Part shown: in pieces, positions 1-6,196 of the stretch
How the letters are laid out: each line of letters starts with the position of its first letter
Numbering within the stretch: the first letter of the stretch is position 1
Source of the DNA: Gammaproteobacteria bacterium
Lineage (GTDB): Bacteria; Pseudomonadota; Gammaproteobacteria; Pseudomonadales; Azotimanducaceae
Length of the DNA: 9,386 bases
Assembly (NCBI GenBank): GCA_009840715.1
Contig: VXNE01000160.1
Span: 1-9,386 of the forward strand
Direction of reading: 5' to 3'
Position numbers and translations under genes: made by a program
The notes under the pieces: generated by a model
What the model saw: the letters and a program-made list of their open reading frames with translations, nothing else
Database searches by the model: none
Told to the model about the DNA's origin: nothing

Positions 1-391
1 CCCCTGCGCCAGGGCGCGCTGCTGGGCGCTCTGGAAGCAACCGCTCCACCTCGACCAGCCGCGTGACGACGACCCTACCGAAGTCCGGCGAGTCCGGGGA
101 GTGATCGCGGGAATCACCCGGACGGCCTGGCCTTAGGGCTCGAACACCGTCCGGGTCATGATGTCCTCCGGTGGATGGCGTCCCGGGAGAGCCGATCGCG
201 CGCACGGAGTTGGCGATGGTTTGCAGTGTCTCGTCCTGCAGCCGTTTCAGCCCGTCGAAATCCCTCTCTTCACCGGCCCAGCGGATCAGGAACTCCCTTA
301 CCACCGCGGAGACGGAATTGCCGCGCCCCGCAGCCTTGGCCTGCACGCGCCGGTACAGATCATCACCCACCGTGATCGTGATGTTCTTCAT
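1..391 (-). CDS. Ribbon-helix-helix (VapB-like) antitoxin, 3' end unclear
   Basis: ATG at 391-389 is preceded by a GGAG nine bases upstream. The N-terminus MKNITITVGDDLYRRVQAKA, followed by GNSVSAVVREFL, is typical of short ribbon-helix-helix antitoxins of VapBC pairs: a DNA-binding beta strand (residues 2-8), then two helices. Residues 40-65 (EERDFDGLKRLQDE...) resemble the usual toxin-binding extension. Such proteins are normally about 75-90 residues. Here the frame has no stop before the left edge (130 codons), and beyond about residue 68 the sequence no longer looks like the family. The true end may lie outside the window, or a one-base frameshift near 175-185 may have removed it: the neighbouring frame reads RHPPEDIM... 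into a stop at 135-133. It lies 47 bases downstream of the CoA-transferase gene on the same strand. Family assignment is fair; function as a working antitoxin is doubtful because no toxin gene follows. Confidence 0.5.
   Translation of the reverse strand, partial: MKNITITVGDDLYRRVQAKAAGRGNSVSAVVREFLIRWAGEERDFDGLKRLQDETLQTIANSVRAIGSPGTPSTGGHHDPDGVRALRPGRPGDSRDHSPDSPDFGRVVVTRLVEVERLLPERPAARPGAG
2..136 (+). CDS. Possible 3' end of an unidentified gene entering from the left edge
   Basis: A plus-strand reading frame is open from base 2 to a TAG at 134-136, giving about 44 residues ending ...GVIAGITRTAWP. The piece is rich in Asp and Arg with two Trp close together, and most codons end in G or C, as in the certain genes here. 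I do not recognise the family. The other two plus frames also run open from the edge and stop at about 66 and 111, so this frame is favoured only slightly, by length and composition. It would converge on the antitoxin-like gene on the other strand and overlap its read-through tail. It may simply be intergenic sequence. Bases to the left of the window would settle it. Confidence 0.22.
   Translation, partial: PCARARCWALWKQPLHLDQPRDDDPTEVRRVRGVIAGITRTAWP
133..159 (-). pseudogene. Eight-codon stub where a VapC-like toxin would start
   Basis: Directly after the antitoxin-like frame, on the same strand, an ATG at 159-157 has a good GGAGGA ribosome-binding site, but the frame ends after MTRTVFEP at a TAA (135-133). 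PIN-domain VapC toxins in this position commonly begin with a few residues, then a beta strand and a metal-binding Asp (of the form ..VFVDTN..). The stub matches the beginning of that pattern and then stops. None of the three minus frames beyond it looks like a PIN domain. This reads as a toxin gene lost by deletion or decay, but with only eight codons the identification is speculative. Confidence 0.2.
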
Positions 392-438
392 GCCGAGAGT
401 CTCCGTTTCGCGAAGCCCGGCCGCAAGCCGAACGCGCC

Positions 439-2814
439 TCACACGCCGACGGCTCCCTCCCGATACAACTCCGCGACGTCCTCGTCCGAGAGCCCAAGAA
501 GCTCCCGCAGGTACCGGTCGGTGTCCGCCCCCAGGCACGGCGCCGGGCTCGCCACGCCATTGCCGCGCGTGAGCAGCCGCCACGGGATTCCGGCGTGGGC
601 GCGGCGGCCGACCTTCGGGTGTTCGAGGCGCTCGATGAAGCCGCGCGCCTCGAGATGCGGATCGTGGACGATGTCCGCGGCCGTCATGGTCGGAAACGCC
701 GCGATGCCCGACTCCTGGAGCACGCGGGTGACCTCCCAGCGGTCCCGGTCCGCGGTCCAGCCGGAGACGATGGACTCCAGTTCGTCCTCTCGAGCCTTTC
801 GTTCGGTGAGCGTCGCAAACCGGGCATCGTCCGCCAGCGCCGGATCGATATGCCGCGCGAGCAGGCTCCACTCGGCATCCGTCCTGCAGGCGATCGACAC
901 CCACGCATCGTCGCCGGCGCAGGCGAAGCAGCCGTGCGGCGCCATCCGCGGCGAGCGGTTGCCGATGCGCTCCGGTTCGGTCCCGGTCATCGCGTACTGC
1001 ATCCAGCCTTCCATGTTGAGGACGCCGGTGGCTTCCCAAAGCGTCACGTCGAGGTGGTCGCCCTCGCCGGTCTCGTCGCGTCTCAGGAGCGCGGCGACGA
1101 CGCTCATGGCGGCCGTGATCCCCGCGGTCGGGTCGGGCATCGAGAGCCCGAACTCTTCCGGCCCGCCGCCGACGTAGCCCGTCGCCATCGACAGCCCCGT
1201 CAGCGGCGGCATGGCCGGTCCGTAGCCCATGTAGTGGCGGTAGGGCCCGGTCTGGCCGTAGCCGGTGATGCTGGCGAGGATGATGCGGGGATTGACGGCG
1301 CGCAGCGCGTCGTAGCCGAGGCCGAGGCGCTCCATCACGCCGGTGGCGAAGTTCTGCACCACGACATCGCTCTCGGCGACCAGCCGCTTGACGATCTCCA
1401 CGCCCCGGGGATGGCCGAGGTCCACGGACATGCTCGCCTTGCCCTGGTGCCACTGGTTGAACATGCCCGACATGTCGAGGTCGTCGCCCCACTCTTCCGG
1501 GCAGATCCGGAACCGGCGATACAGATCGGCGCGTTTGGCGGACTCGACGCGGATCACCTCCGCGCCCAGGTGCGCGAGGTTCAGCGTGCAGAACGGGCCG
1601 GCCCACGCCCAGGTGAGGTCGACGACGCGGACCCCCGCAAGCGGTGCGCGTGGCTCGCCGCTGCACGCCCGCGCCGCCCGCGGCGGCAGGTCGAGGGCGC
1701 CGTCGTGCTCGCCCAGGCGCGGCGCGGGACGTCGTATCGGTGCGCGCCCACGCGTCGTCAGTGCCGCCGGAGCGAGGTACTCGATGCGCGCATCCCCCTC
1801 GCCCACCTCGACGAAGAACCGCCGCGCCCGCAGGTGCTCGTTCGCGGCGATTTCCGGCAGACCCATCACGGGAGCGATGCAGATACGGTCCGCCTGCGCC
1901 CGATGGTAGAGGTCCCGCACCCGCCATCCACCCACGAACTCCTGCACGAACATGTGCACGAGATCGCCGTTTTCGGAGCGTTCCGCCTGTCCGGCGAACG
2001 TCGGCAGCTCGGCCCAGTCCGGGTGTCCCATCAGTTCGACGAGGCGCTCCCACTGGTCCTGCTCGACGCACACGATGAACACGGGGCCGTCCTCGGCCTC
2101 GAAGATCCGCCATGGAATCAGGAGCCGCTTGTGATACCGCGCGGGGACCTGGTCCATGTACGCGTACATCGGCAGGCCGCCCTCGAGGACGGATGCGACG
2201 TAGGCCTGCTCGGAGAGATCGATGTACTCGCCGACCCCCGAGCGGCGCGCTTCGCGAGCGGCGGCGAGCGCGGCCGTCGCCCCGGCGATCCCCGACATGA
2301 GCGCGCACTGGTCGCCGAACACCTTGAGAGGCGGCAGCGTCGGGTCGGTGGACGTGGAGGGACAGACGTGCGCCCAGCCGCCGGCATTCGCGACCGTGAG
2401 TTCTTCGGCCGCGAACTCGGCGTACGGACCCGTCTGTCCGAAGGGCGTGATCGCGAGCGTCACGAGTCCCGGATACGAAGCGCGCAACGACGCCGCATCG
2501 AGGCCCCGGGCTTCCGCGGCCGACGCCCGCAGGTCATGCACCACCACGTCCGCCCACGCGAGCAGACGGCCCAGTTCCGGCCGCGCGGAAGGGAGATCGA
2601 GCGTGATGGCGCGCTTGTTGAGGTTCAGCGCCAGGAACACGCCGCTCCGTTCCGGATCGGGCGTGCCCGCCGGAAACGGACCGCGCCGCCGCGCCGGATC
2701 GCCGTCGTGTGGCTCGACCTTGAGGACATCGGCGCCGGCGTCGGCCATCAGCCTTGCCGCATACGCCGACGCCACGCCGGTCCCCAGTTCGAGCACTCTG
2801 ATCGGTTCCGCCAA
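439..2814 (-). CDS. Tandem-domain CaiB/BaiF family III CoA-transferase
   Basis: Cytosolic enzyme of the family III (formyl-CoA transferase/CaiB) type, which moves CoA between carboxylic acids through an aspartyl thioester. Numbering from the TTG at 2814 (791 aa), two homologous modules lie in tandem. Module 1 (about 4-385) has LELGTGVASAYAARLMADAGADVLKVE, LNLNKRAITLDL and TPFGQTGPY. Module 2 (about 392-791) has VVDLTWAWAGPF, GAEVIRVES, GKASMSVDL and ITGYGQTGPY. The family's catalytic Asp appears to be kept in both, at D168 (VFGDQCAL) and D561 (SMPDPTAG). Ordinary members have one module of about 400 aa and form interlocked dimers, so this may be a covalent dimer. The frame stays open to a GTG at 2862, but TTG 2814 is preferred: it has a GGTGGAG ribosome-binding site, conserved sequence begins just after it, and the longer form would overlap the divergent amidase gene. 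Substrate cannot be told; no acyl-CoA enzyme adjoins it. Confidence 0.9.
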   Translation of the reverse strand: MAEPIRVLELGTGVASAYAARLMADAGADVLKVEPHDGDPARRRGPFPAGTPDPERSGVFLALNLNKRAITLDLPSARPELGRLLAWADVVVHDLRASAAEARGLDAASLRASYPGLVTLAITPFGQTGPYAEFAAEELTVANAGGWAHVCPSTSTDPTLPPLKVFGDQCALMSGIAGATAALAAAREARRSGVGEYIDLSEQAYVASVLEGGLPMYAYMDQVPARYHKRLLIPWRIFEAEDGPVFIVCVEQDQWERLVELMGHPDWAELPTFAGQAERSENGDLVHMFVQEFVGGWRVRDLYHRAQADRICIAPVMGLPEIAANEHLRARRFFVEVGEGDARIEYLAPAALTTRGRAPIRRPAPRLGEHDGALDLPPRAARACSGEPRAPLAGVRVVDLTWAWAGPFCTLNLAHLGAEVIRVESAKRADLYRRFRICPEEWGDDLDMSGMFNQWHQGKASMSVDLGHPRGVEIVKRLVAESDVVVQNFATGVMERLGLGYDALRAVNPRIILASITGYGQTGPYRHYMGYGPAMPPLTGLSMATGYVGGGPEEFGLSMPDPTAGITAAMSVVAALLRRDETGEGDHLDVTLWEATGVLNMEGWMQYAMTGTEPERIGNRSPRMAPHGCFACAGDDAWVSIACRTDAEWSLLARHIDPALADDARFATLTERKAREDELESIVSGWTADRDRWEVTRVLQESGIAAFPTMTAADIVHDPHLEARGFIERLEHPKVGRRAHAGIPWRLLTRGNGVASPAPCLGADTDRYLRELLGLSDEDVAELYREGAVGV

Positions 2815-2892
2815 GGGTCCGTTCTCCACCGTTCGCGACGCCAACCGGATTCTACGATGCACGACAACCGCGGATATGGCTCAATCCCGCTC
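2815..2892. promoter_or_regulatory. Compact divergent start region between CoA-transferase and amidase genes
   Basis: Only about 78 bases separate the preferred starts of the two divergent genes. On the minus strand, TAGAAT (2854-2849) is a 5/6 match to a -10 box and would place a transcript start near 2842, about 28 bases before the TTG at 2814. I find no convincing -35 partner at 16-18 bases. On the plus strand no good promoter is evident. If the longer readings are used (GTG 2862 and ATG 2857), the two coding regions overlap by six bases, leaving no room for a promoter between them. Confidence 0.25.
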
Positions 2893-4500
2893 GTGAACCG
2901 AGAGCATGGCGAAGTACACGGGGTGGAGACGCGCCCAGCCAGCGGGCGTCGCGGCGGCCTGTCGCGTCGCACCGTGGTGAAGTCCGCCGTTCTCCCCGTC
3001 GTCGCGCTCGCGACCCGTCATGCCCATTCCAAGGCAAGTGAGTCCACGAACATGGCCATGTCCCCGCATTCGCTTTCGTACCTCTCGACCTCGGCCCAGG
3101 CCGAGATGATCCGGGAGGGAACCGTGTCGAGCGAGGAACTGACCAGCCTCTATCTCGAACGCATCGCGCGGTTCAACCCGAAGCTGAACGCGGTGGTCGC
3201 ACTCGCGGAAGACGCCCTGGAACGCGCGCAGGAAGCCGACGCGGCGCTCGCCCCGACAGGTCCGCTCCACGGCGTGCCGATGACCATCAAGGACTGCTTT
3301 GACACGGCCGGCACGGTGTCCACCTGGGGCACCATGGGACGCAAGGATTTCGTGCCGGCGTCCGACGCGACGGTGGTGGCGCGACTCAAGGCGGCCGGCG
3401 CGATCCTGCTCGGCAAGAGCAACACCCCGGAATTCACGCTGTCGTTCGAGACCTACAACCGGATCCACGGTTTCACGAACAACCCCTACGACCTCGAACG
3501 CTCGCCCGGCGGCAGCAGCGGCGGCGCCGCGGCGGCGATCGCGGCCGGACTGACCTCGTTCGATATCGGAACGGACTACGGCGGCAGCATTCGCGTGCCG
3601 TCGCATGCCTGCGGCACGGTGGGCCTCAAGCCGACGAGCGGCAGCGTGCCGCGCACCGGGCTCTGCCTGCCTCCCGGCATGCTGACCGACTCCGTCAGCC
3701 ACGCCGGTCCGATGGCCCGTACCGTGGCGGATCTCGAGCTGATCCTCTCCGTCATCCGGGGACCCGACGGCATCGACACGCGCATTCAGCCCGTACCGCT
3801 CACCTCCTCCGGCGCCGTGGACCTCAAGGGCTTGCGCTGCGCCGTCATGATCGACAACGGGGTCGCCGCACCGGACGCCGAGACCGTCGCCGTGGTCGAG
3901 GGGGCGGAGGCGATCCTGGCGCGTGCGGGTCTCGAGATGCGGCGGGACCGGCTCGACGGCGTCGAGGAGACCAGCGAGGTCGGCGGCGGATTCTGGGCGG
4001 TCGGCGCCCATGCCGGCGTCCGGAAGCTGCTCGAGGAGGCCGGTACCGAGATCAAGGACTACGCGAACAACTGGTTCCGGCGGTTCGCGGAATCCGGCGG
4101 CACCGACGCGATCGGCGCCGACGCGCTGACCAGCCAGTTGGCCCGGTTCGAGGACTACCGCCGCCGCATGCAGCGCCACATGGCACGCTACGACGTGCTC
4201 GTCTCTCCCGTGAACGCCCATCCGACGCCCGTGCACCCGGAGCCGGGAGAAGCGCCCTTCCCTGCCACCGACGCGAGTTACACCGAAGCCTACGACCTCA
4301 CCGGATGGCCGGCCGGTGTCGTGCGCGGGGGCACGTCCGTGAGCGGCGTGCCGATCGGCGTGCAGGTCGTCGCCAATCCCTGGCGCGAGGACATCGTCCT
4401 CGCCGTGATGCGGCATCTCGAGGCCGCGCTGCCCCGGTTCGACGGACCGGACGAGGGGCTCCTCTCTTGCGAGGGGTGCCCCCTCGCGCTCCCCGGCTGA
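2857..4500 (+). CDS. Amidase-signature hydrolase with Tat-like leader
   Basis: Amidase-signature enzyme (GatA/FAAH superfamily) that hydrolyses a C-N amide bond. From ATG 2857 it is 547 aa. The complete triad is visible: Lys145 in PMTIKD, a cis-Ser at 220/221 in SPGGSSGG, and nucleophile Ser244 in GTDYGGSIRVPS, followed by CGTVGLKPT. Before the core is a leader with SRRTVVK (36-42), a short hydrophobic stretch SAVLPVVALA, and a possible cleavage site after HSKA (60). This resembles a twin-arginine export signal, so the enzyme may act in the periplasm. The start is uncertain: GTG 2893 keeps the leader, while ATG 3052 or 3058 would give a cytosolic form of about 481-483 aa. No strong ribosome-binding site decides it. 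GatB and GatC are absent and the protein is longer than GatA, so tRNA amidation is unlikely. Small-molecule or peptide amide hydrolysis fits better; the substrate is unknown. Confidence 0.88.
   Translation: MHDNRGYGSIPLVNREHGEVHGVETRPASGRRGGLSRRTVVKSAVLPVVALATRHAHSKASESTNMAMSPHSLSYLSTSAQAEMIREGTVSSEELTSLYLERIARFNPKLNAVVALAEDALERAQEADAALAPTGPLHGVPMTIKDCFDTAGTVSTWGTMGRKDFVPASDATVVARLKAAGAILLGKSNTPEFTLSFETYNRIHGFTNNPYDLERSPGGSSGGAAAAIAAGLTSFDIGTDYGGSIRVPSHACGTVGLKPTSGSVPRTGLCLPPGMLTDSVSHAGPMARTVADLELILSVIRGPDGIDTRIQPVPLTSSGAVDLKGLRCAVMIDNGVAAPDAETVAVVEGAEAILARAGLEMRRDRLDGVEETSEVGGGFWAVGAHAGVRKLLEEAGTEIKDYANNWFRRFAESGGTDAIGADALTSQLARFEDYRRRMQRHMARYDVLVSPVNAHPTPVHPEPGEAPFPATDASYTEAYDLTGWPAGVVRGGTSVSGVPIGVQVVANPWREDIVLAVMRHLEAALPRFDGPDEGLLSCEGCPLALPG
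4469..4487. terminator. Perfect 8-bp hairpin at the amidase 3' end
   Basis: GCGAGGGG (4469-4476) and CCCCTCGC (4480-4487) form a perfect eight-base-pair, very G+C-rich stem with a three-base loop. It lies inside the last codons of the amidase gene, 11 bases before its stop codon. No T-tract follows in either direction, so this is not a textbook intrinsic terminator, but such hairpins can end transcription in G+C-rich bacteria. It sits between two convergent genes, where a terminator is expected. Confidence 0.35.
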
Positions 4501-4512
4501 GGGCTCCGGGCG

Positions 4513-4530
4513 GCCTGAGGCCCGTCAGGC
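4513..4530. terminator. Short inverted repeat between convergent amidase and lrp-like genes
   Basis: GCCTGA (4513-4518) and TCAGGC (4525-4530) form a six-base-pair stem with a six-base loop in the 24-base gap between the two convergent genes. The right arm contains the stop codon of the minus-strand regulator gene. There is no T-tract. Together with the stronger hairpin at 4469-4487 it could serve as a two-way transcription barrier, but in this base composition a six-base stem can occur by chance. Confidence 0.25.
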
Positions 4531-4983
4531 GGGCAACACGGGCGAGTCCTTGATCTCGCTCATGCTGAAGCTCGACTCCACGTGCAGCACGCCCGGATAC
4601 CGCAGGATCCCCCGCATCACCAGTTCCGAGAAATGGTCGATGTCCCGCGCGACCACTTTCAGGATGAGGTCGTGGCGCCCGCTCATGGCGTGGCACTCTA
4701 CGATGTGCGGCTCGCCGCGGATCCGGTCGTAGAGGGCCCCGGTGCGCGCCTCGGACTGCTTCTCGAGCGTCACGAGGACGAACGCGGTGACCTTCAGTTC
4801 CAGCGCGCGTGGGTCCACCGAGGCCGCGTAGCCCCGTATGACCCCGCGCCGCTCGAGGTTGCGGACGCGGCGGAAACAGGGCGACTCCGACAGGCCCACG
4901 AGCGCGGCCAGCTCCACGTTCGACATGCGCCCGCTTTCCTGCAGGGCGGCCAGGATGCGTCGATCGGTACGATCCAGGGCCAT
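4525..4983 (-). CDS. Lrp/AsnC family transcriptional regulator
   Basis: A 152-aa protein of the usual Lrp/AsnC length and plan. Residues 1-60 hold the winged helix-turn-helix: LDRTDRRILAALQESGRMSN, then VELAALVGLSESPCFRRVRNLERRGVIRGYAASVD. Residues 65-145 form the RAM (ligand-binding, oligomerising) domain, with VTAFVLVTLE, VVECHAMSGRHDLILKVVARD-like strands and LRYPGVLHVESSFSMSEIKD. The family forms dimers and higher assemblies that bind amino acids and control amino-acid genes. ATG 4983 has a strong GGGAGG ten bases upstream. The gene diverges from the HPPD-VOC-phenylalanine hydroxylase operon across about 130 bases, so it most likely controls that operon and itself in response to Phe, Tyr or a breakdown product. 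That role is inferred from position only. It converges on the amidase gene. Confidence 0.93.
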   Translation of the reverse strand: MALDRTDRRILAALQESGRMSNVELAALVGLSESPCFRRVRNLERRGVIRGYAASVDPRALELKVTAFVLVTLEKQSEARTGALYDRIRGEPHIVECHAMSGRHDLILKVVARDIDHFSELVMRGILRYPGVLHVESSFSMSEIKDSPVLPA

Positions 4984-5113
4984 TTGAAATAAACCTCCCT
5001 TGATCTACTCTCCATAGGCAGGATTTTGCGCTAACTCCCCGTACAGAGTCAAAAAAGGCCAAATCTGCCCTGGATTCGTGTCTATGATCGGGACAGCGCT
5101 CCCGGGAGCAACC
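4984..5113. promoter_or_regulatory. Divergent control region for lrp-like gene and HPPD operon
   Basis: This 130-base stretch is clearly richer in A+T than its surroundings (AAATAAACC, GGATTTTGCG, CAAAAAAGGCCAAATC), as expected for promoters and Lrp-type sites. For the plus-strand operon, TATGAT (5083-5088) is a 5/6 match to a -10 box about 26 bases before the ATG at 5114, but no good -35 lies upstream, so activation by a regulator is possible. GGGAG at 5104-5108 is a well-spaced ribosome-binding site for ATG 5114. A weak inverted pair AATC/GATT flanks seven bases at 5062-5076. I cannot point to a definite Lrp binding site. Confidence 0.45.
5023..5052 (-). promoter_or_regulatory. Likely sigma70-type promoter of the lrp-like gene
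   Basis: On the minus strand, TTGACT (5052-5047) is a 5/6 match to the -35 consensus. It is followed after 18 bases by CAAAAT (5028-5023), a 4/6 match to the -10 consensus. A start near 5016 would give a leader of about 33 bases carrying the GGGAGG ribosome-binding site of the regulator gene. Spacing and position are good and the -10 is mediocre. Confidence 0.35.
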
Positions 5114-6196
5114 ATGACACACGCCACACCGCACAATCCCATGGGCCTCGACGGTTTCGAGTTCGTGGAGTTCGCCGCGAGCGGCCCCGGGCGGCTGGAG
5201 CCGGTCCTGGCCATGCTCGGGTTCGAGGAGGTCGCGCACCACCGGTCGAAGGCCGTGGCGCTGTGGCGCCAGAACGACATCAACTTCGTCGTCAACCACG
5301 AGCCGGGGAGCAACGCCCGGTTCCTTGCCGAGGAGCATGGATCGTGCGTCGCGGGGCTCGCGTTCCGCGTACGGGACGCGCACCGGGCGTACGCCCGGGC
5401 GCTGGCGCGCGGCGCACAGTCCATGGACACGCCCCCCGGACCCATGGAACTGCGCCTGCCGGCGATCCGCGGCATCGGCGGGATGCCGATCTACCTGATC
5501 GACCGCTGCGAGCCCGGCGGCAGCATCTACGACATCGATTTCGAGTTCACCTCCGGGGTCGATCGCCGGCCGCAGGGCGTCGGGCTCGACCGCGTCGACC
5601 ACCTGACCCACAACGTGTACCGCGGGCGCATCGACCACTGGGCGCGCTTCTACGAGCGCATCTTCGACTTCCGGGAAACGCGCCGTTTCGACATCGCGGG
5701 CCACCACACCGGGCTCGTGTCCCGCGCCATGACGGCGCCCGACGGCAAGATCCGCATCCCGCTGAACGAGGAAGCGCCCGGCGCCGGCGGCGGTCAGGTC
5801 GAGGACTTCCTGATCCGGTACAACGGGGAGGGCATCCAGCACATCGCGCTCGCGTGCGAAGACCTGCCCGGGGTGTGCGCCGCGCTCGCCGAACGGGGCG
5901 TGCCGTTCATGGAGCCGCCTCCGCCAACGTACTACGAGGCCCTCGACACCCGGCTGCCGGGGCATGGCGAGCCCGTTCCCCTGCTCGCCGAGCACGGCAT
6001 CCTGGTCGATGGCACGACGACGGGCGACGGCCCGCGCCTGCTGCTGCAGATCTTCTCTGAGCCGCTCATCGGCCCGATCTTCTTCGAGTTCATCGAGCGC
6101 AAGCGGGACGAGGGATTCGGCGAGGGTAACTTCCAGGCGCTGTTCGAGTCGATCGAGCGTCACCAGGCCCGCACGGGCACCGGGGGCGCCGCGTGA
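5114..6196 (+). CDS. hpd: 4-hydroxyphenylpyruvate dioxygenase
   Basis: Cytosolic Fe(II) dioxygenase that converts 4-hydroxyphenylpyruvate to homogentisate with decarboxylation and side-chain migration. From ATG 5114 it is 360 aa, the usual bacterial length, with two VOC (beta-alpha-beta-beta-beta) halves. The iron ligands are clear: His163 in VDHLTHNV, His243 in GIQHIALAC and Glu325 in PIFFEFIER. The C-terminal stretch GFGEGNFQALFESIERHQ is the family's hallmark helix gating the active site, which argues against hydroxymandelate synthase or an unrelated VOC protein. An earlier in-frame ATG at 5078 is rejected because GGGAG at 5104-5108 serves ATG 5114 and the extra residues overlap the likely -10 box. 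The TGA overlaps the GTG of the next gene (GTGA, 6193-6196), so the operon is translationally coupled. First gene of the operon, divergent from the Lrp-type regulator. Confidence 0.97.
   Translation: MTHATPHNPMGLDGFEFVEFAASGPGRLEPVLAMLGFEEVAHHRSKAVALWRQNDINFVVNHEPGSNARFLAEEHGSCVAGLAFRVRDAHRAYARALARGAQSMDTPPGPMELRLPAIRGIGGMPIYLIDRCEPGGSIYDIDFEFTSGVDRRPQGVGLDRVDHLTHNVYRGRIDHWARFYERIFDFRETRRFDIAGHHTGLVSRAMTAPDGKIRIPLNEEAPGAGGGQVEDFLIRYNGEGIQHIALACEDLPGVCAALAERGVPFMEPPPPTYYEALDTRLPGHGEPVPLLAEHGILVDGTTTGDGPRLLLQIFSEPLIGPIFFEFIERKRDEGFGEGNFQALFESIERHQARTGTGGAA

Noticed and set aside
595..2856. Very long plus-strand open frame opposite the CoA-transferase gene, in frame with the amidase
   Set aside because: It lies wholly antisense to a well-supported gene, its translation is Arg/His/Ala-rich with no known domain, and such mirror frames are expected at this G+C level. 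The amidase begins only at about 2857.
2881..4416. 511-codon minus-strand frame opposite the amidase gene
   Set aside because: No recognisable motif, heavily biased His/Arg/Gly composition, and the plus strand carries a complete catalytic triad. A codon-bias shadow.
2857..4500. Amidase as GatA of the tRNA amidotransferase
   Set aside because: No gatB or gatC neighbour, extra length, and an export-like leader do not fit GatA.
4298..6163. 621-codon minus-strand frame spanning the regulator, the control region and HPPD
   Set aside because: It crosses three well-supported elements and has no family features; its Val/Asp/Arg-rich content is the mirror of HPPD codons.
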